A DNA stretch of 64,000 nucleotides, taken from assembly GCF_023715205.1 (NCBI RefSeq), contig NZ_JAMBNR010000003.1, positions 62,001 through 126,000 on the forward strand. The letters are read 5' to 3'. The position numbers were made by a program, and so were the translations under genes. This document shows positions 40,170 through 51,858 of this stretch, one piece after another. The notes beneath the pieces are model-generated. The model was not told where the DNA came from. It saw only the letters and a program-made list of their open reading frames with translations, and did not search any database. The stretch's first letter is position 1. Each line of letters begins with the position of its first letter. The DNA is from Mesobacillus maritimus. Its GTDB lineage: Bacteria > Bacillota > Bacilli > Bacillales > Cytobacillaceae.

Positions 40170-41123
40170 TTAAATAAGTGAATATAAAATTTCTGCTACT
40201 TTTCTAGTATCATGACGTATGACGTTTCCTTCTAAGTTTGCTATTTTTTCCCGAACGACATGAATCCCAAGCTTCTTAAGGCGTTCATAGTCAAATTCTA
40301 CAGGTTTTGCTAACTCTTCTTTGTATCTTAATTCAATCTCAGGCGGAATCTCTTCATTGTTCAATAGAACCATATCAAGAAATGGTGATTCCATATGGTC
40401 GTAAATCGCTTTAATATGATCGCTAGCTGTAAAATTAAGCGTTTCTCCAGCTTGTGTCATTAGGTTGCAGATATAAACTTTTTTTGCTTTTGCTTGGCAA
40501 ACGGCTTTTCCAAGATCTTTTACTAGGAGATTTGGCAAGATACTTGTGTAAAGACTACCTGGACCGATGACAATCAAATCTGCCTGTCTAATCTCTTGTA
40601 ATGTTTCCGGTAGAGGTTGTACGTTTACTGGGTCGAGAAAAACACGTTTAATCTTTTTCCCTGAATATGGAATTTTCGATTCCCCACTCACGATCGAACC
40701 ATCTTCCATTTCCGCATTCAAAATGACACTTCGATTGGCCGCCGGCAAGACTTTTCCTCGAACGTTCAAGACTCGGCTCATCTCTTGTACAGCGTGAGAA
40801 AAGTTTCCCGTAATCGAAGTCATAGCAGCTAAGATTAGATTTCCAAGTGAATGACCTGAAAGCTCATTAGCGGTATTAAATCGGTGTTGAAACATTTCTT
40901 CGACTAGGGGCTCGACATCCGATAATGCTGCAAGAACATTTCGAACATCGCCCGGTGGAGGGATTTGCATTTCATTTCGCAATCTCCCTGAGCTTCCTCC
41001 ATCATCAGCAACCGTTACGATCGCCGTAATATCCACGTCATATTTTTTCAACCCTCGAAGTAACACAGGGAGACCGGTCCCACCTCCGATGATGACGATT
41101 CTCGGTTGAGCATCGATTCTCAT
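40170..41123 (-). CDS. yvcK: Gluconeogenesis factor YvcK (GlmR) family protein
   Basis: 317 residues, CofD-like fold. N-terminal [14 protein letters not shown] nucleotide-sugar-binding loop, [11 protein letters not shown], and [15 protein letters not shown]. In Bacillus it binds UDP-GlcNAc, stimulates GlmS and is needed for growth on gluconeogenic carbon. Its ATG overlaps the rapZ stop (ATGA). Confidence 0.95.
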   Translation of the reverse strand: MRIDAQPRIVIIGGGTGLPVLLRGLKKYDVDITAIVTVADDGGSSGRLRNEMQIPPPGDVRNVLAALSDVEPLVEEMFQHRFNTANELSGHSLGNLILAAMTSITGNFSHAVQEMSRVLNVRGKVLPAANRSVILNAEMEDGSIVSGESKIPYSGKKIKRVFLDPVNVQPLPETLQEIRQADLIVIGPGSLYTSILPNLLVKDLGKAVCQAKAKKVYICNLMTQAGETLNFTASDHIKAIYDHMESPFLDMVLLNNEEIPPEIELRYKEELAKPVEFDYERLKKLGIHVVREKIANLEGNVIRHDTRKVAEILYSLI

Positions 41124-42013
41124 GTCGACTTTTCCTTCCTCTTTTCAATATCACGATGAGTAATACGTGTTAAATAGTCTTGTTCAAAATGCTTTGCAAT
41201 CTGTTCAGCCAAGGCGACAGAACGATGCTGACCACCTGTACAGCCAATCGCAATGATTAATTGTGCTTTCCCCTCACGTTTATAATGAGGCAGCATAAAG
41301 CTTAATAAATCAAGGACCTTTTCAAGGAATTTGTGGGTCTCGTTCCATTTCAGTACATATGTTGAAACTTCCTCATCCAATCCAGTTTTCGGACGCATGT
41401 GGTCGATATAATGAGGGTTCGGTAAAAAACGAACATCGAAAACTAAATCCGCATCAATAGGAATACCATGTTTAAAGCCAAAAGACATCACATTGACTGT
41501 GAATGTTGATTTCTTATTATTTGAAAACTCTTCGTGGATTTTCTCGCGAAGCTCTTTTGGTTTAAACATCGAGGTATTATAAATCACTTGTGCTCTGCCT
41601 TTTAATTCCTCGAGTAGTTCTCGCTCCAACTTGATTCCTTCAAGCGGTCTTCCTTTTTGAGCCAAAGGATGAAAACGCCTTGTTTCCTTATATCGTCTAA
41701 CTAGCGTTTCATCTTCTGCATCGAGGAACAGGATTTTGGGCGCTACCCAAGAAGTCTCAGCCAAATCATCAAGCGCTTTAAAAAGAGAATCGAAGAATTC
41801 TCTTCCCCGCAAATCCATAACCAAAGCTACTTTATTCATTTTATTTCCAGATTCTCTCATTAATTCGAGAAACTTCGGAAGCAAGGTTGGTGGGAGGTTA
41901 TCTACACAAAAGAAGCCCAAATCTTCAAAGCTTTGAATTGCGACTGTTTTCCCTGCACCCGACATTCCTGTAATAATTACCATCTGGGTATCATTTGTCG
42001 ATCCGGTACTCAT
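41120..42013 (-). CDS. rapZ: RNase adapter RapZ / YvcJ nucleotide-binding protein
   Basis: 297 residues. Walker A is GMSGAGKT, then [11 protein letters not shown] and the C-terminal signature [17 protein letters not shown]. Binds and hydrolyses nucleotides; in E. coli RapZ guides decay of GlmZ RNA, and in Bacillus YvcJ influences competence. The open frame extends to 42046, but GGGAGG is spaced for ATG 42013, giving the usual length. Confidence 0.95.
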   Translation of the reverse strand: MSTGSTNDTQMVIITGMSGAGKTVAIQSFEDLGFFCVDNLPPTLLPKFLELMRESGNKMNKVALVMDLRGREFFDSLFKALDDLAETSWVAPKILFLDAEDETLVRRYKETRRFHPLAQKGRPLEGIKLERELLEELKGRAQVIYNTSMFKPKELREKIHEEFSNNKKSTFTVNVMSFGFKHGIPIDADLVFDVRFLPNPHYIDHMRPKTGLDEEVSTYVLKWNETHKFLEKVLDLLSFMLPHYKREGKAQLIIAIGCTGGQHRSVALAEQIAKHFEQDYLTRITHRDIEKRKEKST

Positions 42014-42084
42014 AATAATTCCTCCCGAAAAGAAAGTAAGATTCATGTATAGTAAGTATTGTGAAGAATATATGTTTAGACGAC

Positions 42085-42543
42085 CTAATTAGGGTCTAGT
42101 CGATAGTTAATCAATTCCATATCCGGAGTGTACGTAAAAGTCCCATAAATAATCCCTTGACCATGTACCATGTAATCAAGAATATGGTAATCACCTGCAG
42201 CCATCGGTAGGTTTTTTATCTCTTCTGTATCATGCCAAGCAAGTTCCCCTTCTTCAGACCTTTCAAGATGAACACCTGTAGACTCAGTTGCATTAAAAGT
42301 AAACATCATCCATTCGTTTACCACTTGATCCCCATCTTTTATAACAAAGGTAAAAATTCCTTTGATCTTTGGGTTTAGGAGATAGATGCCTGTTTCTTCG
42401 CGAAATTCACGAATACAAGATTCTTTGGCAGTCTCCCCTGGTTCCATTTTCCCACCAGGAGCAACCCACCACCCTCGGCGAGGTTTTTGAAGCAATAAGA
42501 CTTTTTTATCTTTAACGAGAAGACAATTTGCTACCCGTTGCAT
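42085..42543 (-). CDS. yvcI: Nudix hydrolase (YvcI, 8-oxo-dGTP-type)
   Basis: 152 residues with a complete Nudix box ([13 protein letters not shown]...REFREETGI). Hydrolyses a nucleoside diphosphate linked to another moiety; annotated in Bacillus as an 8-oxo-dGTP or nucleoside-triphosphate pyrophosphohydrolase, substrate unproven here. A GTG at 42552 is in frame, but AGGTGG is spaced for ATG 42543. First gene of the yvcI-rapZ-yvcK-whiA-crh cluster. Confidence 0.9.
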   Translation of the reverse strand: MQRVANCLLVKDKKVLLLQKPRRGWWVAPGGKMEPGETAKESCIREFREETGIYLLNPKIKGIFTFVIKDGDQVVNEWMMFTFNATESTGVHLERSEEGELAWHDTEEIKNLPMAAGDYHILDYMVHGQGIIYGTFTYTPDMELINYRLDPN

Positions 42544-42762
42544 GGGGTCCACCTTCTTTTAAATATATTATGATTTAAGTTATCCTGCCATTTCATCTGA
42601 TAACAAGACTTCCGAACTCTTCATTGTTTTCATTATACTATTTTTAGATACCTCTCACAATGAATCGAAATCCGATAATTTTGTCAAAAGTTCCCTTAAT
42701 TGGAAATAGTTCCTCATACCTAGTGTTATATTCCTAAAAGACAGTCTGTACTATATGAAGGC

Positions 42763-42792
42763 AAAAAAAATTGCACAGGCTGTGCCTGTGCA
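42763..42792 (-). terminator. Terminator downstream of trxB
   Basis: TGCACAGG-CACAG-CCTGTGCA on the minus strand followed by ATTTTTTTT. It is 150 bp after the trxB stop; the rest of the 42544-42939 gap is AT-rich with no gene that I can see. Confidence 0.85.
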
Positions 42793-42939
42793 TTAAACAA
42801 ATATATTTTTTAAAAGGGGGTCAATTTGTAATTTCATTGTACCTGATTAATGTTTCACTACTGTTACAGTTGAGTTAATTAAAAATTACGTTATTGTTTA
42901 TGTTTAGTTAAGGCGAACTTTGACGACCCTTTTACTATT

Positions 42940-43914
<975 letters not shown>

Positions 43915-44100
43915 TCAGATTATCGTAAAATGATAAGCCTCACTTTAATATTTAGTATCTACTACCTATCCTTATCCTATAAAACAAATAGCGAAGAGTC
44001 CAAATTTTTGCTTACAAAAGCGCGCAGACGATTACTATCCCTCGACTAGCGTCTAAATAATGACAAATGATGTCGCTCCTTGCCATCAACTGTATAAAAA

Positions 44101-44142
44101 AGGTGCCAGTCCCATCCAAAAAATGGATGGTGCCTGGCACCT
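44101..44142 (-). terminator. Terminator of yvcD, with GGTGCC...GGCACC repeat
   Basis: On the minus strand AAGGTGCCAG pairs with CTGGCACCTT around an inner CCATCC/GGATGG hairpin, followed by TTTTTT. The GGTGCCTGGCACC core is itself a short palindrome. Confidence 0.75.
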
Positions 44143-44157
44143 TACATTTTATTTCCA

Positions 44158-45648
44158 TTAATTTAAGCATTCACTCACAAGTTCGATATACTTGTTTAGG
44201 GTTGAGACGGAGAGTCCATATTTCTGAGCAACAGCGTTTTTGGTGATTTTGCCTTCACGTAGTTTCTCCCAAACATATTCAACAGCGGCTGCCCAGGCTT
44301 TTTTATTTTTCAAATTCAAGCCTTCTTTGACAGCTTCCTCAAAAACAGCAAACCAGACTAAATAAATGCCTGCCTCTGTATGATTAATCGGTTGATGGAA
44401 ATCATATAGAACAAGTGCTGTTTCATGACCACCAATGACAGACTCCATTTCTGGATTGAGCACACCTGATTGAACATAGGATAAATACGTCTTCTCTAGA
44501 CTAGTCAATTTTTCAGTTATTTTATTTGTTGCTAAGATCTTTTCTTTTTCATCTGAAACAGAAGTTAAAAATAACGCAAACAATCTCTCTTCCGGATGGT
44601 CACTCTGGAACCGATTAATGATGGTTGTCACTTGGGAATTTAGGGTAACTTCTTCCGTTCCCCACGGTTCATTCCCTTGCTTTTCAGGATTGAACTCGAG
44701 TACCTTTTTCCAGTAAGCCTTAGCCGCTTGTTCACGTCCAGTATGATAGGAAGATATGGCCAACCAATAATAAAAGGCTCCATCCCCTTCATGCCCATGC
44801 TTCCGTAGGCGATTTAACCACTTGTACCCTAGTTCAAATTCGCCAACCAAAGAGAAAGTCGCACCCAGTTTAAACTGCTGCTCCATCAATAGCGGTTGAA
44901 TTTTCGCAAGGGATTTTGTTAGCTCTTGGACTTCAGTCGGCTGGTTTTGGTAATAAGCAAACACCAACTTATTGCAAAGTGCATGCAAATTGCCAGGGCT
45001 TTTTTCTAGCACCTGTTGCAAAATTTCATTTGCCTTTACCGGATTCCCTAAATAGAAATAAGCTAACGCCAAGTTATTGTAAGCTGACCAGTATTCAGGA
45101 TAGTCCTTAACCAACTCTTCGAAAATCTCAATCGCCTTCGTAAACTCACCTGCTTCAAGCAGAGACCTTGCTTCTTCTTGCTTGACAATTAAGCTATCCT
45201 CTTCAAAGAGAGCATCCTCAATGTCATCTGCTTCCATCATAATCAACTCAAGCAGTTCTTCCGCATCATCTATGAATTCCCCATCGCGGTTTAATTCCAA
45301 GTATAAGTTTGCATGATGATATGCATCTTTAAACAAGCCCATATGAGCGTAATTATTTGCTAAAAAATAATGGCATTCTACCATTTCTTCATCCAATTCT
45401 TCAAGGATCGTTTTCAGTAAGCCGATCGATTGCTGGTAGTCGCCTAGCTCGGTTGCTACAATCGCAAGCTGACAGACAATCATCGGTTCACCTGGTTCAA
45501 GCTGCATCGCACGGCTGAAATATTTATGAGCCCGTTGCAAATCACGCCGGTGATACGCTTTGACCCCTTTGGTGAAATAGTACTCACCTGTCGGGACAAA
45601 TGACAGTAGTTGCCCTTTTTGTTTGATTGCTTTAGAGTCTTCTCCCAT
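44158..45648 (-). CDS. yvcD: Tetratricopeptide-repeat protein (YvcD-like)
   Basis: 496 residues, largely alpha-helical. TPR motifs are visible from about residue 20 (AYHRRDLQRAHKYFSRAM) through AYNNLALAYFYLGNPVKANEIL near 190. The C-terminus has a helix-turn-helix-like KNAVAQKYGLSVSTLNKYIE. No signal peptide. A scaffold or regulatory role is likely but unknown. Upstream in-frame codons to 45678 lack an SD; GGAGG is spaced for ATG 45648. It is next to trxB, as in Bacillus. Confidence 0.85.
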   Translation of the reverse strand: MGEDSKAIKQKGQLLSFVPTGEYYFTKGVKAYHRRDLQRAHKYFSRAMQLEPGEPMIVCQLAIVATELGDYQQSIGLLKTILEELDEEMVECHYFLANNYAHMGLFKDAYHHANLYLELNRDGEFIDDAEELLELIMMEADDIEDALFEEDSLIVKQEEARSLLEAGEFTKAIEIFEELVKDYPEYWSAYNNLALAYFYLGNPVKANEILQQVLEKSPGNLHALCNKLVFAYYQNQPTEVQELTKSLAKIQPLLMEQQFKLGATFSLVGEFELGYKWLNRLRKHGHEGDGAFYYWLAISSYHTGREQAAKAYWKKVLEFNPEKQGNEPWGTEEVTLNSQVTTIINRFQSDHPEERLFALFLTSVSDEKEKILATNKITEKLTSLEKTYLSYVQSGVLNPEMESVIGGHETALVLYDFHQPINHTEAGIYLVWFAVFEEAVKEGLNLKNKKAWAAAVEYVWEKLREGKITKNAVAQKYGLSVSTLNKYIELVSECLN

Positions 45649-45867
45649 TTTGTCCTCCACAAAAGGTTTTTTAACCAAGTAAGTATAACATAGCAGAACG
45701 GGTTGGGTGAAGGGGTTGTTTGGAATTGTCTTGTTGGTTCGCTGATTGAATTGTCTTCTTTGGAGACCTGGACGTTTGCCTTGTGGGGATATTTGGAAAT
45801 CGAGAGGGAGTATTTAACAAGACCATACCAAATTACACTGTTGTGTGGTTTCCAGATTATCCCGTTT

Positions 45868-45951
45868 GTAGAGTAAATTACTGTTTTCGTAGAGTATTCA
45901 CTTGATATTGTAGAGCAAATCGATTTTTTTGTAGAGTAAACGCAATATGGG
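45868..45951. repeat. Four tandem copies of a 21-bp repeat
   Basis: GTAGAG anchors recur at 45868, 45889, 45910 and 45931, exactly 21 bp apart. The following 15 bases diverge but stay T-rich. The array lies between yvcD and the NERD remnant. Confidence 0.88.
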
Positions 45952-45965
45952 GCTCACAGCGATAA

Positions 45966-46331
45966 AGAGGTAAAAAAATAGGTAAACTTCTGCTTAAAAA
46001 TAATATTCCGCATACACCGACCTACCCTGCCTATATCATCCCCATGACCGAAATCCTAACCAGCATTCAATGTCCTGTTTGCTCTACCTACAGGATGTAC
46101 CGTTTGAATCGTGGCTGGATGTGTCCCACCTGTAGCAATCTATCAAAAAAGGTACATGTCCAAGCATTGAATGATTATTTTCTATTAATTCACCCAAGTA
46201 TCTCCAATTGACAATGTCAGGAATTTTTCCATTTTCCTAACCAAAAAATGATTTCAAAATTGCTTTCAACGATGGAACTCGCACGTACTGGTTCTCATAA
46301 AAACCGACTTTATTTTCCACCTCTCACTTAA
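45966..46331 (+). pseudogene. Remnant of a NERD (nuclease-related) domain protein, C-terminal part
   Basis: One frame, open from 45966, encodes IPHTPTYPAYIIP, then a zinc-ribbon (CPVC...GWMCPTC), HVQALNDYFLL and ISN, followed by an in-frame TGA (46209-46211). The same frame continues for 39 codons, including MISKLLSTMELARTG, to TAA at 46329. This order matches the C-terminal tail of Bacillus NERD proteins as I recall them. The NERD nuclease domain itself is missing. It is on the plus strand, opposite to its neighbours. Confidence 0.65.
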
Positions 46332-46351
46332 TAAGAGTCACTTCTATAATG

Positions 46352-46387
46352 AAAAAAATAACCGACCAAGACAACATCCTGGTCGGT
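46352..46387 (-). terminator. Terminator of the histidine operon
   Basis: ACCGACCA/TGGTCGGT stem and a TATTTTTTTC tail on the minus strand, 10 bp after the hisIE stop. Confidence 0.88.
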
Positions 46388-46397
46388 CACCATAATT

Positions 46398-47042
46398 CTA
46401 TTTCTTTTCCATATGCCGTTTATCTAACACACCTAAAACCTCTTTAAACGGTAGTTCCTGTTCACGAAGTAATACAAGTAAATGGTAAAGCAAATCTGCT
46501 GATTCCCATTTTAATTCTTCCTGATCGCGGTTTTTGGCAGCGATAATCACTTCGGAAGCTTCTTCGCCGACTTTTTTCAAAATTTTATCGACGCCTTTTT
46601 CAAACAAGTAAGTCGTATATGCACCTTCTGGACGCTCACGCTCACGGTCTGCGATCACTTGCTCTAGTGCTTTTAAGATTCGATAATCCGACAAATCCGC
46701 TGCCTCATCAACTGAGGCTTCGCCTGTTAACAAGCTTTCTGAAAAACAACTAACACTACCAGTATGACAAGCTGGGCCAGCAGGCTCTACTAGCACGACG
46801 AGGGCATCGCCATCACAATCATACTTGATTTCTACGATTCTTTGCGTATTGCCACTAGTCTCACCTTTATGCCAAAGTTCTTGACGCGAACGGCTGTAAA
46901 ACCAAGTTTCTCTCGTTTCAAGTGACTTTTCTAACGACTCCTGATTCATATAAGCCACCGTTAATACTTCACGCGTCAGCGCATCTTGAACAACGGCTGT
47001 GATTAACCCTTTTTCATCAAACTTTAAATTCTCGATGTTCAT
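46398..47042 (-). CDS. hisIE: Bifunctional phosphoribosyl-AMP cyclohydrolase / phosphoribosyl-ATP pyrophosphatase
   Basis: 214 residues. The N-terminal HisI domain has the zinc/metal motifs [11 protein letters not shown] and [11 protein letters not shown]; the C-terminal HisE domain begins near 120 with the [24 protein letters not shown] signature split across helices. Catalyses steps 2 and 3 of histidine synthesis. Last gene of hisZGDBHAF(IE); overlaps the hisF stop. Confidence 0.96.
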   Translation of the reverse strand: MNIENLKFDEKGLITAVVQDALTREVLTVAYMNQESLEKSLETRETWFYSRSRQELWHKGETSGNTQRIVEIKYDCDGDALVVLVEPAGPACHTGSVSCFSESLLTGEASVDEAADLSDYRILKALEQVIADRERERPEGAYTTYLFEKGVDKILKKVGEEASEVIIAAKNRDQEELKWESADLLYHLLVLLREQELPFKEVLGVLDKRHMEKK

Positions 47043-47797
47043 CGAACTTCCACTCCTTTATCACGGAGGTAGGCTTTTACTTCTGCCACCGATGTCTCTT
47101 TATAATGAAAAATAGAAGCAGCCAACGCGGCATCTGCTTTTCCTTCGATAAAAGCATCTACAAAATGGTCCGCGTTCCCAGCCCCACCTGAAGCAATAAC
47201 AGGTACCGTCACTGCTTCACTTACTGCCTTCGTTAACTTCAAATCAAAGCCTTTCTTTTCACCATCACTATCCATGCTCGTAAGTAAGATCTCTCCTGCA
47301 CCAAGACGAACAGCCTCACGTGCCCACTCAATCACTTCACGGTCTGTTGCCGTTCTTCCTCCATGGGTGTAAACACGCCACGAACCAAGTTCTGGGTCAT
47401 ATCTGGCGTCAATTGCAACGACGATACATTGGCTCCCAAAGAAATCGGCTCCTTCTGTGATTAAACTTGGGTTCAGAACCGCTGCTGTGTTTAAACTTAC
47501 CTTGTCTGCTCCAGAGCGCAAAATTCGCTTCATATCTTCAAGCGAGTTGATGCCGCCCCCAACTGTAAAGGGAATCGCTAACTCAGAAGCCACAGCTTTT
47601 ACGACTTCAACCATTGTTTTACGTCCTTCATTCGAGGCGGAGATATCAAGAAAGACAAGCTCATCTGCTCCTTGTTCGTCATAAAAACGCGCCAGTTCCA
47701 CTGGGTCTCCTGCATCACGAAGTTGAACGAACTGTACCCCTTTTACCACACGTCCATCTTTTACATCCAAACATGGAATGATTCGTTTCGTTAACAT
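47039..47797 (-). CDS. hisF: Imidazole glycerol phosphate synthase, cyclase subunit HisF
   Basis: 252-residue TIM barrel. Catalytic Asp near position 11 ([13 protein letters not shown]) and Asp near 130 (AIDARYD), with phosphate loops GGGINS and ASGGAG. With HisH it forms IGP and AICAR. Its ATG is one base from the hisA stop. Confidence 0.97.
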   Translation of the reverse strand: MLTKRIIPCLDVKDGRVVKGVQFVQLRDAGDPVELARFYDEQGADELVFLDISASNEGRKTMVEVVKAVASELAIPFTVGGGINSLEDMKRILRSGADKVSLNTAAVLNPSLITEGADFFGSQCIVVAIDARYDPELGSWRVYTHGGRTATDREVIEWAREAVRLGAGEILLTSMDSDGEKKGFDLKLTKAVSEAVTVPVIASGGAGNADHFVDAFIEGKADAALAASIFHYKETSVAEVKAYLRDKGVEVR

Positions 47798-47798
47798 T

Positions 47799-48530
47799 TT
47801 ATTGATTCACCGCTTTCAATGCTTCTTGGACGGTAAATCGCCCTTCATAGATGGCCTTGCCGACAATCGCCCCAGCTACACCCTTGTCCTCAAGCTTTTG
47901 CAGAGCTAATAAGTCTTCTAATTGGCTGACGCCTCCTGAAGCGATCACGTCTTTTCCTGTCTCTTCAGCCATTAGTTGAATGGCCTCTAAATTGGGACCT
48001 GACAACATCCCATCTGTCGCAATATCGGTAAAAATAAAAGTCTCTGCTCCCGCATCCGCAAATCGCTTTCCTAAATCGACCGCTTTTACTTCAGATGTAG
48101 AAATCCATCCATGTGTGGCTACATAGCGATCTTTAGCGTCAATTCCGATTGCAATTTTACCAGGATATTTACGAACCATTTCTTCTGCGAACTCCGGATT
48201 TGAAACAGCAATACTCCCAATAATGACTCTCGAAACACCATTCTCTAAATAGTGAGCGATATCGGCTTCACTACGAATCCCGCCGCCAATTTGAACCTTC
48301 GCGTTTAACTCTTGAGCCGCCTTTATCACATATGTATCATTTACCCGTTTACCATCACGGGCGCCATCAAGGTCGACCATATGAATCCATTCCGCTCCTG
48401 CCTCGACAAAGGATTTCGCCATATCAAATGGAGAATCACCATATACCGTTTCTTTTCCGTAATCTCCTTGAAGCAATCGTACACACTTTCCGCCCCGCAT
48501 GTCGATTGCCGGATAAATAATAAAACTCAT
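47799..48530 (-). CDS. hisA: ProFAR isomerase HisA
   Basis: 243-residue TIM barrel related to HisF. Catalytic Asp in [13 protein letters not shown] and Asp in [14 protein letters not shown]; phosphate loops GGGIRS and ASGGVS. Isomerises ProFAR to PRFAR. Separated from hisH by 19 bp. Confidence 0.97.
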   Translation of the reverse strand: MSFIIYPAIDMRGGKCVRLLQGDYGKETVYGDSPFDMAKSFVEAGAEWIHMVDLDGARDGKRVNDTYVIKAAQELNAKVQIGGGIRSEADIAHYLENGVSRVIIGSIAVSNPEFAEEMVRKYPGKIAIGIDAKDRYVATHGWISTSEVKAVDLGKRFADAGAETFIFTDIATDGMLSGPNLEAIQLMAEETGKDVIASGGVSQLEDLLALQKLEDKGVAGAIVGKAIYEGRFTVQEALKAVNQ

Positions 48531-48549
48531 TGTACGCCCTCCTCTCTTT

Positions 48550-49170
48550 TTACTGTGCTAACTTTGTAAAATTACTGAGTAATTCCATTCCAAAAGCACC
48601 GCTTTTTTCCGGATGGAACTGCATCCCAAAAACGTTATTACGCCCAACAACAGCTGGTACCTCTACGTCATAATCACTGACTGCAATCAGCACGTCTCTG
48701 TCGGTTGTCTTTACATAATAAGAATGAACAAAATAAACATGTCCTGGTTGAACACCCTCGGTTAGCTTTGATTCATTAACAAACGTTAATTGATTCCAGC
48801 CCATATGTGGTACTTTATACGCTTCTCCTGATGGTGTCTGACCTGGAAAACGTTCGACTGTTCCGGGTAACAAGCCTAACCCTTGAGTGACTCTATTCTC
48901 TTTGCTTTCTCCAAATAAAAGCTGCATCCCTAAGCAAATGCCAAGCACAGGTTTTCCTGTTGCCGCGAACTCACGAATCATGTTAGCCAACCCAAATTCG
49001 TTTAGGCGCTGCATAGCATCAGGAAAAGCACCAACCCCTGGCACCAATAAAGCATCAGCAGTTTTTAACTCATCCTTATCTTCTGAGAGAAAGTAATCAG
49101 CATTCAATCGTTCAAGTGCCTTACTGACACTGAACAAATTGCCCATGCCATAATCAACGATTCCGATCAT
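48550..49170 (-). CDS. hisH: Imidazole glycerol phosphate synthase, glutaminase subunit HisH
   Basis: 206-residue class I glutamine amidotransferase. Nucleophile Cys in [13 protein letters not shown] and the His/Glu pair in QFHPEKSG. Supplies ammonia to HisF. Starts at the base after the hisB stop. Confidence 0.97.
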   Translation of the reverse strand: MIGIVDYGMGNLFSVSKALERLNADYFLSEDKDELKTADALLVPGVGAFPDAMQRLNEFGLANMIREFAATGKPVLGICLGMQLLFGESKENRVTQGLGLLPGTVERFPGQTPSGEAYKVPHMGWNQLTFVNESKLTEGVQPGHVYFVHSYYVKTTDRDVLIAVSDYDVEVPAVVGRNNVFGMQFHPEKSGAFGMELLSNFTKLAQ

Positions 49171-49758
49171 TTACAGCATTCCTTTCGAAGACGGAATCCC
49201 TTTAACTCGTGGGTCAATCGTTGTTGCTTCATCTAATGCACGCGCTAACGCTTTGAAAACCGCCTCAATCATATGGTGGGTATTGTGACCATAGTGAACA
49301 ATCACATGTAAATTCATTCGCGCTTCCAGAGCCAGTTTCCATAAAAATTCATGAACCAATTCCGTATCAAAAGTTCCTACTTTTTTGGATGGAAATTCTC
49401 CCCGAAGCTCAAAATGAGGACGATTGCTTAAATCAACAACAACTTGAGCCAAAGCTTCATCCATTGGCACAAAAGCATTTCCGTAACGCTTGATTCCTTT
49501 TTTATCCCCTAATGCCTCTCGAAGAGCCTGACCAAGGCAAATCCCAATATCTTCTGTTGTATGATGATCGTCTATTTCGATATCCCCTTTGGCATCGACT
49601 TTTAAATCGAACTGTCCATGCTTTGCAAATAAATCAAGCATATGAGTTAAAAAAGGGACACCTGTTTCAAGTTCAGAAAAACCTTCTCCATCTACTCCTA
49701 AACTTAACTGAATATCTGTCTCATTTGTTTTGCGATTGACCGTGGCCACTCTCTCCAT
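49171..49758 (-). CDS. hisB: Imidazoleglycerol-phosphate dehydratase
   Basis: 195 residues, monofunctional as in Bacillus. Two metal-binding repeats are visible: HMLDLFAKHG...DDHHTTEDIG and HEFLWKLALEARMNLHV...GHNTHHMIEA. GGAGG is spaced for ATG 49758, six codons inside the longest frame. A 130-bp T-rich gap separates it from hisD. Confidence 0.96.
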   Translation of the reverse strand: MERVATVNRKTNETDIQLSLGVDGEGFSELETGVPFLTHMLDLFAKHGQFDLKVDAKGDIEIDDHHTTEDIGICLGQALREALGDKKGIKRYGNAFVPMDEALAQVVVDLSNRPHFELRGEFPSKKVGTFDTELVHEFLWKLALEARMNLHVIVHYGHNTHHMIEAVFKALARALDEATTIDPRVKGIPSSKGML

Positions 49759-49888
49759 TGTACTTACCTCCATCACAGACTCTATTATTTATTTTTTCTT
49801 TTTTTATCCAATAGCCTAAATCTATTTTTCACATATTTTAGCTATAAAATTGATAATTAGACTTGAAAAGCCAAGTTAACTGTAAGGA

Positions 49889-51160
49889 TTAAAATTTCTT
49901 TAATCTGGTCTCCACGGCACGTGCATGTGCTTCTAACCCTTCAAGGCGGGCAAATGCGGCGATCTTGGCACCGTTGTCTTGCATCGCTTTTTTACTATAA
50001 GAAATAATGCTCGACTTTTTCTGAAAATCATCGACACTTAATGGGCTTGAAAACCGAGCTGTTCCATTTGTGGGCAACACATGATTCGGGCCAGCAAAGT
50101 AATCACCAACTGGTTCGGAACTATAACGTCCAATAAAAATCGCGCCTGCATGGCGAATTTGACCAACTAACTCCATTGCATTCTCCACGATAACTTCTAA
50201 GTGTTCAGGCGCCAATTGATTCACCACGTCGATCGCTTCATTTAGATCTTTTGCTAAGTAAATCGCGCCAAAATCTTCGACCGATTTTCCAGCGATTTCT
50301 TTTCGAGGTAAAGTTTCTAACTGTGCCTTTACTTCAGCTTGTACCGCTTCTGCCAAACTTGCTGACGGAGTCACCAAAACACTGCTTGCTCTTGTATCGT
50401 GCTCTGCTTGCGATAAAAGATCGGCGGCAATTTCATCTGCATTAGCAGTATCATCCGCAAGTACCGCTATCTCACTTGGACCAGCAATCATATCAATATC
50501 CACATCGCCGAATACTTCCCGCTTTGCTAACGCGACGAAAATATTGCCTGGTCCAGTAATTTTATCGACTGCTTGAATGGTTTCCGTCCCATACGCTAAT
50601 GCAGCGATTGCTTGAGCTCCACCTATTTTATAGATTTCTGTTACGCCAGCAATATCGGCTGCAACTAGCACGCCAGCTGGAAGCTTGCCATCTTCTCCCG
50701 GAGGAGAAACCATAACAATTCTTTCAACACCTGCTACCTTAGCTGGAAGAACATTCATGAGGACGGAAGATGGGTACGCTGCCGTTCCACCTGGCACATA
50801 AACACCAGCCGAATCCAGAGCTGTCACTTTTTGACCCAAAATCGTTCCATTTTCTTCTGTCGTGATCCAAGAGTTGCGCTGTTGCTTTGCATGATAGTTT
50901 TGGATATTTCGAGCTGCTTCGCGAATAATTTCCACTAACTCACTAGAAACTTGCTTATATGCTTCTGTTCGTTCTTCTGGCTCAACTTTAAACGTTTCTA
51001 ATTGTACTTTATCGAACTTTTCCGTATACGCACGCACTGCAGCGTCCCCAGTGGTACGGACATCTGCAATGATTTTTTGTACGGCTGCTCTTTGCTCTTC
51101 TGTCCCACTATCAACCGACCTTTTAATTGAAACATCTCCACTGACTTTTACAATCTTCAC
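49889..51160 (-). CDS. hisD: Histidinol dehydrogenase
   Basis: 423 residues; zinc enzyme for the last two oxidations of histidine synthesis. [27 protein letters not shown] (zinc Gln/His) and APEHLEV are present. An ATG at 51169 has no SD, whereas AAAGGA is 8 nt from the GTG at 51160, so I prefer MKIVKV...; the nine-base difference is uncertain. Confidence 0.95.
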   Translation of the reverse strand: MKIVKVSGDVSIKRSVDSGTEEQRAAVQKIIADVRTTGDAAVRAYTEKFDKVQLETFKVEPEERTEAYKQVSSELVEIIREAARNIQNYHAKQQRNSWITTEENGTILGQKVTALDSAGVYVPGGTAAYPSSVLMNVLPAKVAGVERIVMVSPPGEDGKLPAGVLVAADIAGVTEIYKIGGAQAIAALAYGTETIQAVDKITGPGNIFVALAKREVFGDVDIDMIAGPSEIAVLADDTANADEIAADLLSQAEHDTRASSVLVTPSASLAEAVQAEVKAQLETLPRKEIAGKSVEDFGAIYLAKDLNEAIDVVNQLAPEHLEVIVENAMELVGQIRHAGAIFIGRYSSEPVGDYFAGPNHVLPTNGTARFSSPLSVDDFQKKSSIISYSKKAMQDNGAKIAAFARLEGLEAHARAVETRLKKF

Positions 51161-51234
51161 CTTGATCATCCTTTCGATAGAGCACCGCTGGACTCTACCA
51201 ATCTTTCAACTCTTTTCACCGGCCAAACGGCCGC

Positions 51235-51858
51235 TTAGATCACTTCGCTTAACGATGCAACCATTTCAGAAATTCGTTGGTCCTTAATTCGATAGCTTAC
51301 GGGGTTTACAATTAACCGCGAAGTAATTGGCGTAATGGTCTCATATTCCACCAAGCCGTTTTCCTTTAACGTTCTTCCCGTCGAAACAATATCAACAATT
51401 CGATCTGCAAGACCGATGATTGGAGCCAGTTCAATGGAACCATTCAATTTAATAATTTCTACTTGCTCCCCTTGTTCTCTAAAGAAAGTTGCCGCAACTT
51501 TTGGATACTTAGTCGCTATCTTCGGGGCGACATCATTCATTTTCGTATTTGGCAGTCCCGCAACGGCTAAATAACAACCGCTTATTTTTAAATCAAGGAC
51601 TTCATAAACGTCCCGATCTTCTTCCAGTAATACATCTTTTCCGGCAATTCCAAGATCCGCCACTCCGTGTTCAACATATGTGGCCACATCTGTAGGTTTT
51701 GATAAAATAAAACGAAAATTTTCTTCTTCTACATCAATAATTAACTTCCGCGAGTCATCGAATTCCGGCGGCAGTTGATACCCTGCCTTACGCAGTAAAT
51801 CGACGGCTTCTTCAAAAATCCGTCCTTTCGGCATGGCAATCGTTAATGGTTCTATCAT
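51235..51858 (-). CDS. hisG: ATP phosphoribosyltransferase, short form
   Basis: 207 residues: the short HisG that lacks the C-terminal regulatory domain and requires HisZ. Shows [19 protein letters not shown] and the PRPP loop [13 protein letters not shown]. Catalyses the first, feedback-controlled step. Its ATG overlaps the hisZ stop, matching the obligate HisG-HisZ complex. Confidence 0.97.
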   Translation of the reverse strand: MIEPLTIAMPKGRIFEEAVDLLRKAGYQLPPEFDDSRKLIIDVEEENFRFILSKPTDVATYVEHGVADLGIAGKDVLLEEDRDVYEVLDLKISGCYLAVAGLPNTKMNDVAPKIATKYPKVAATFFREQGEQVEIIKLNGSIELAPIIGLADRIVDIVSTGRTLKENGLVEYETITPITSRLIVNPVSYRIKDQRISEMVASLSEVI

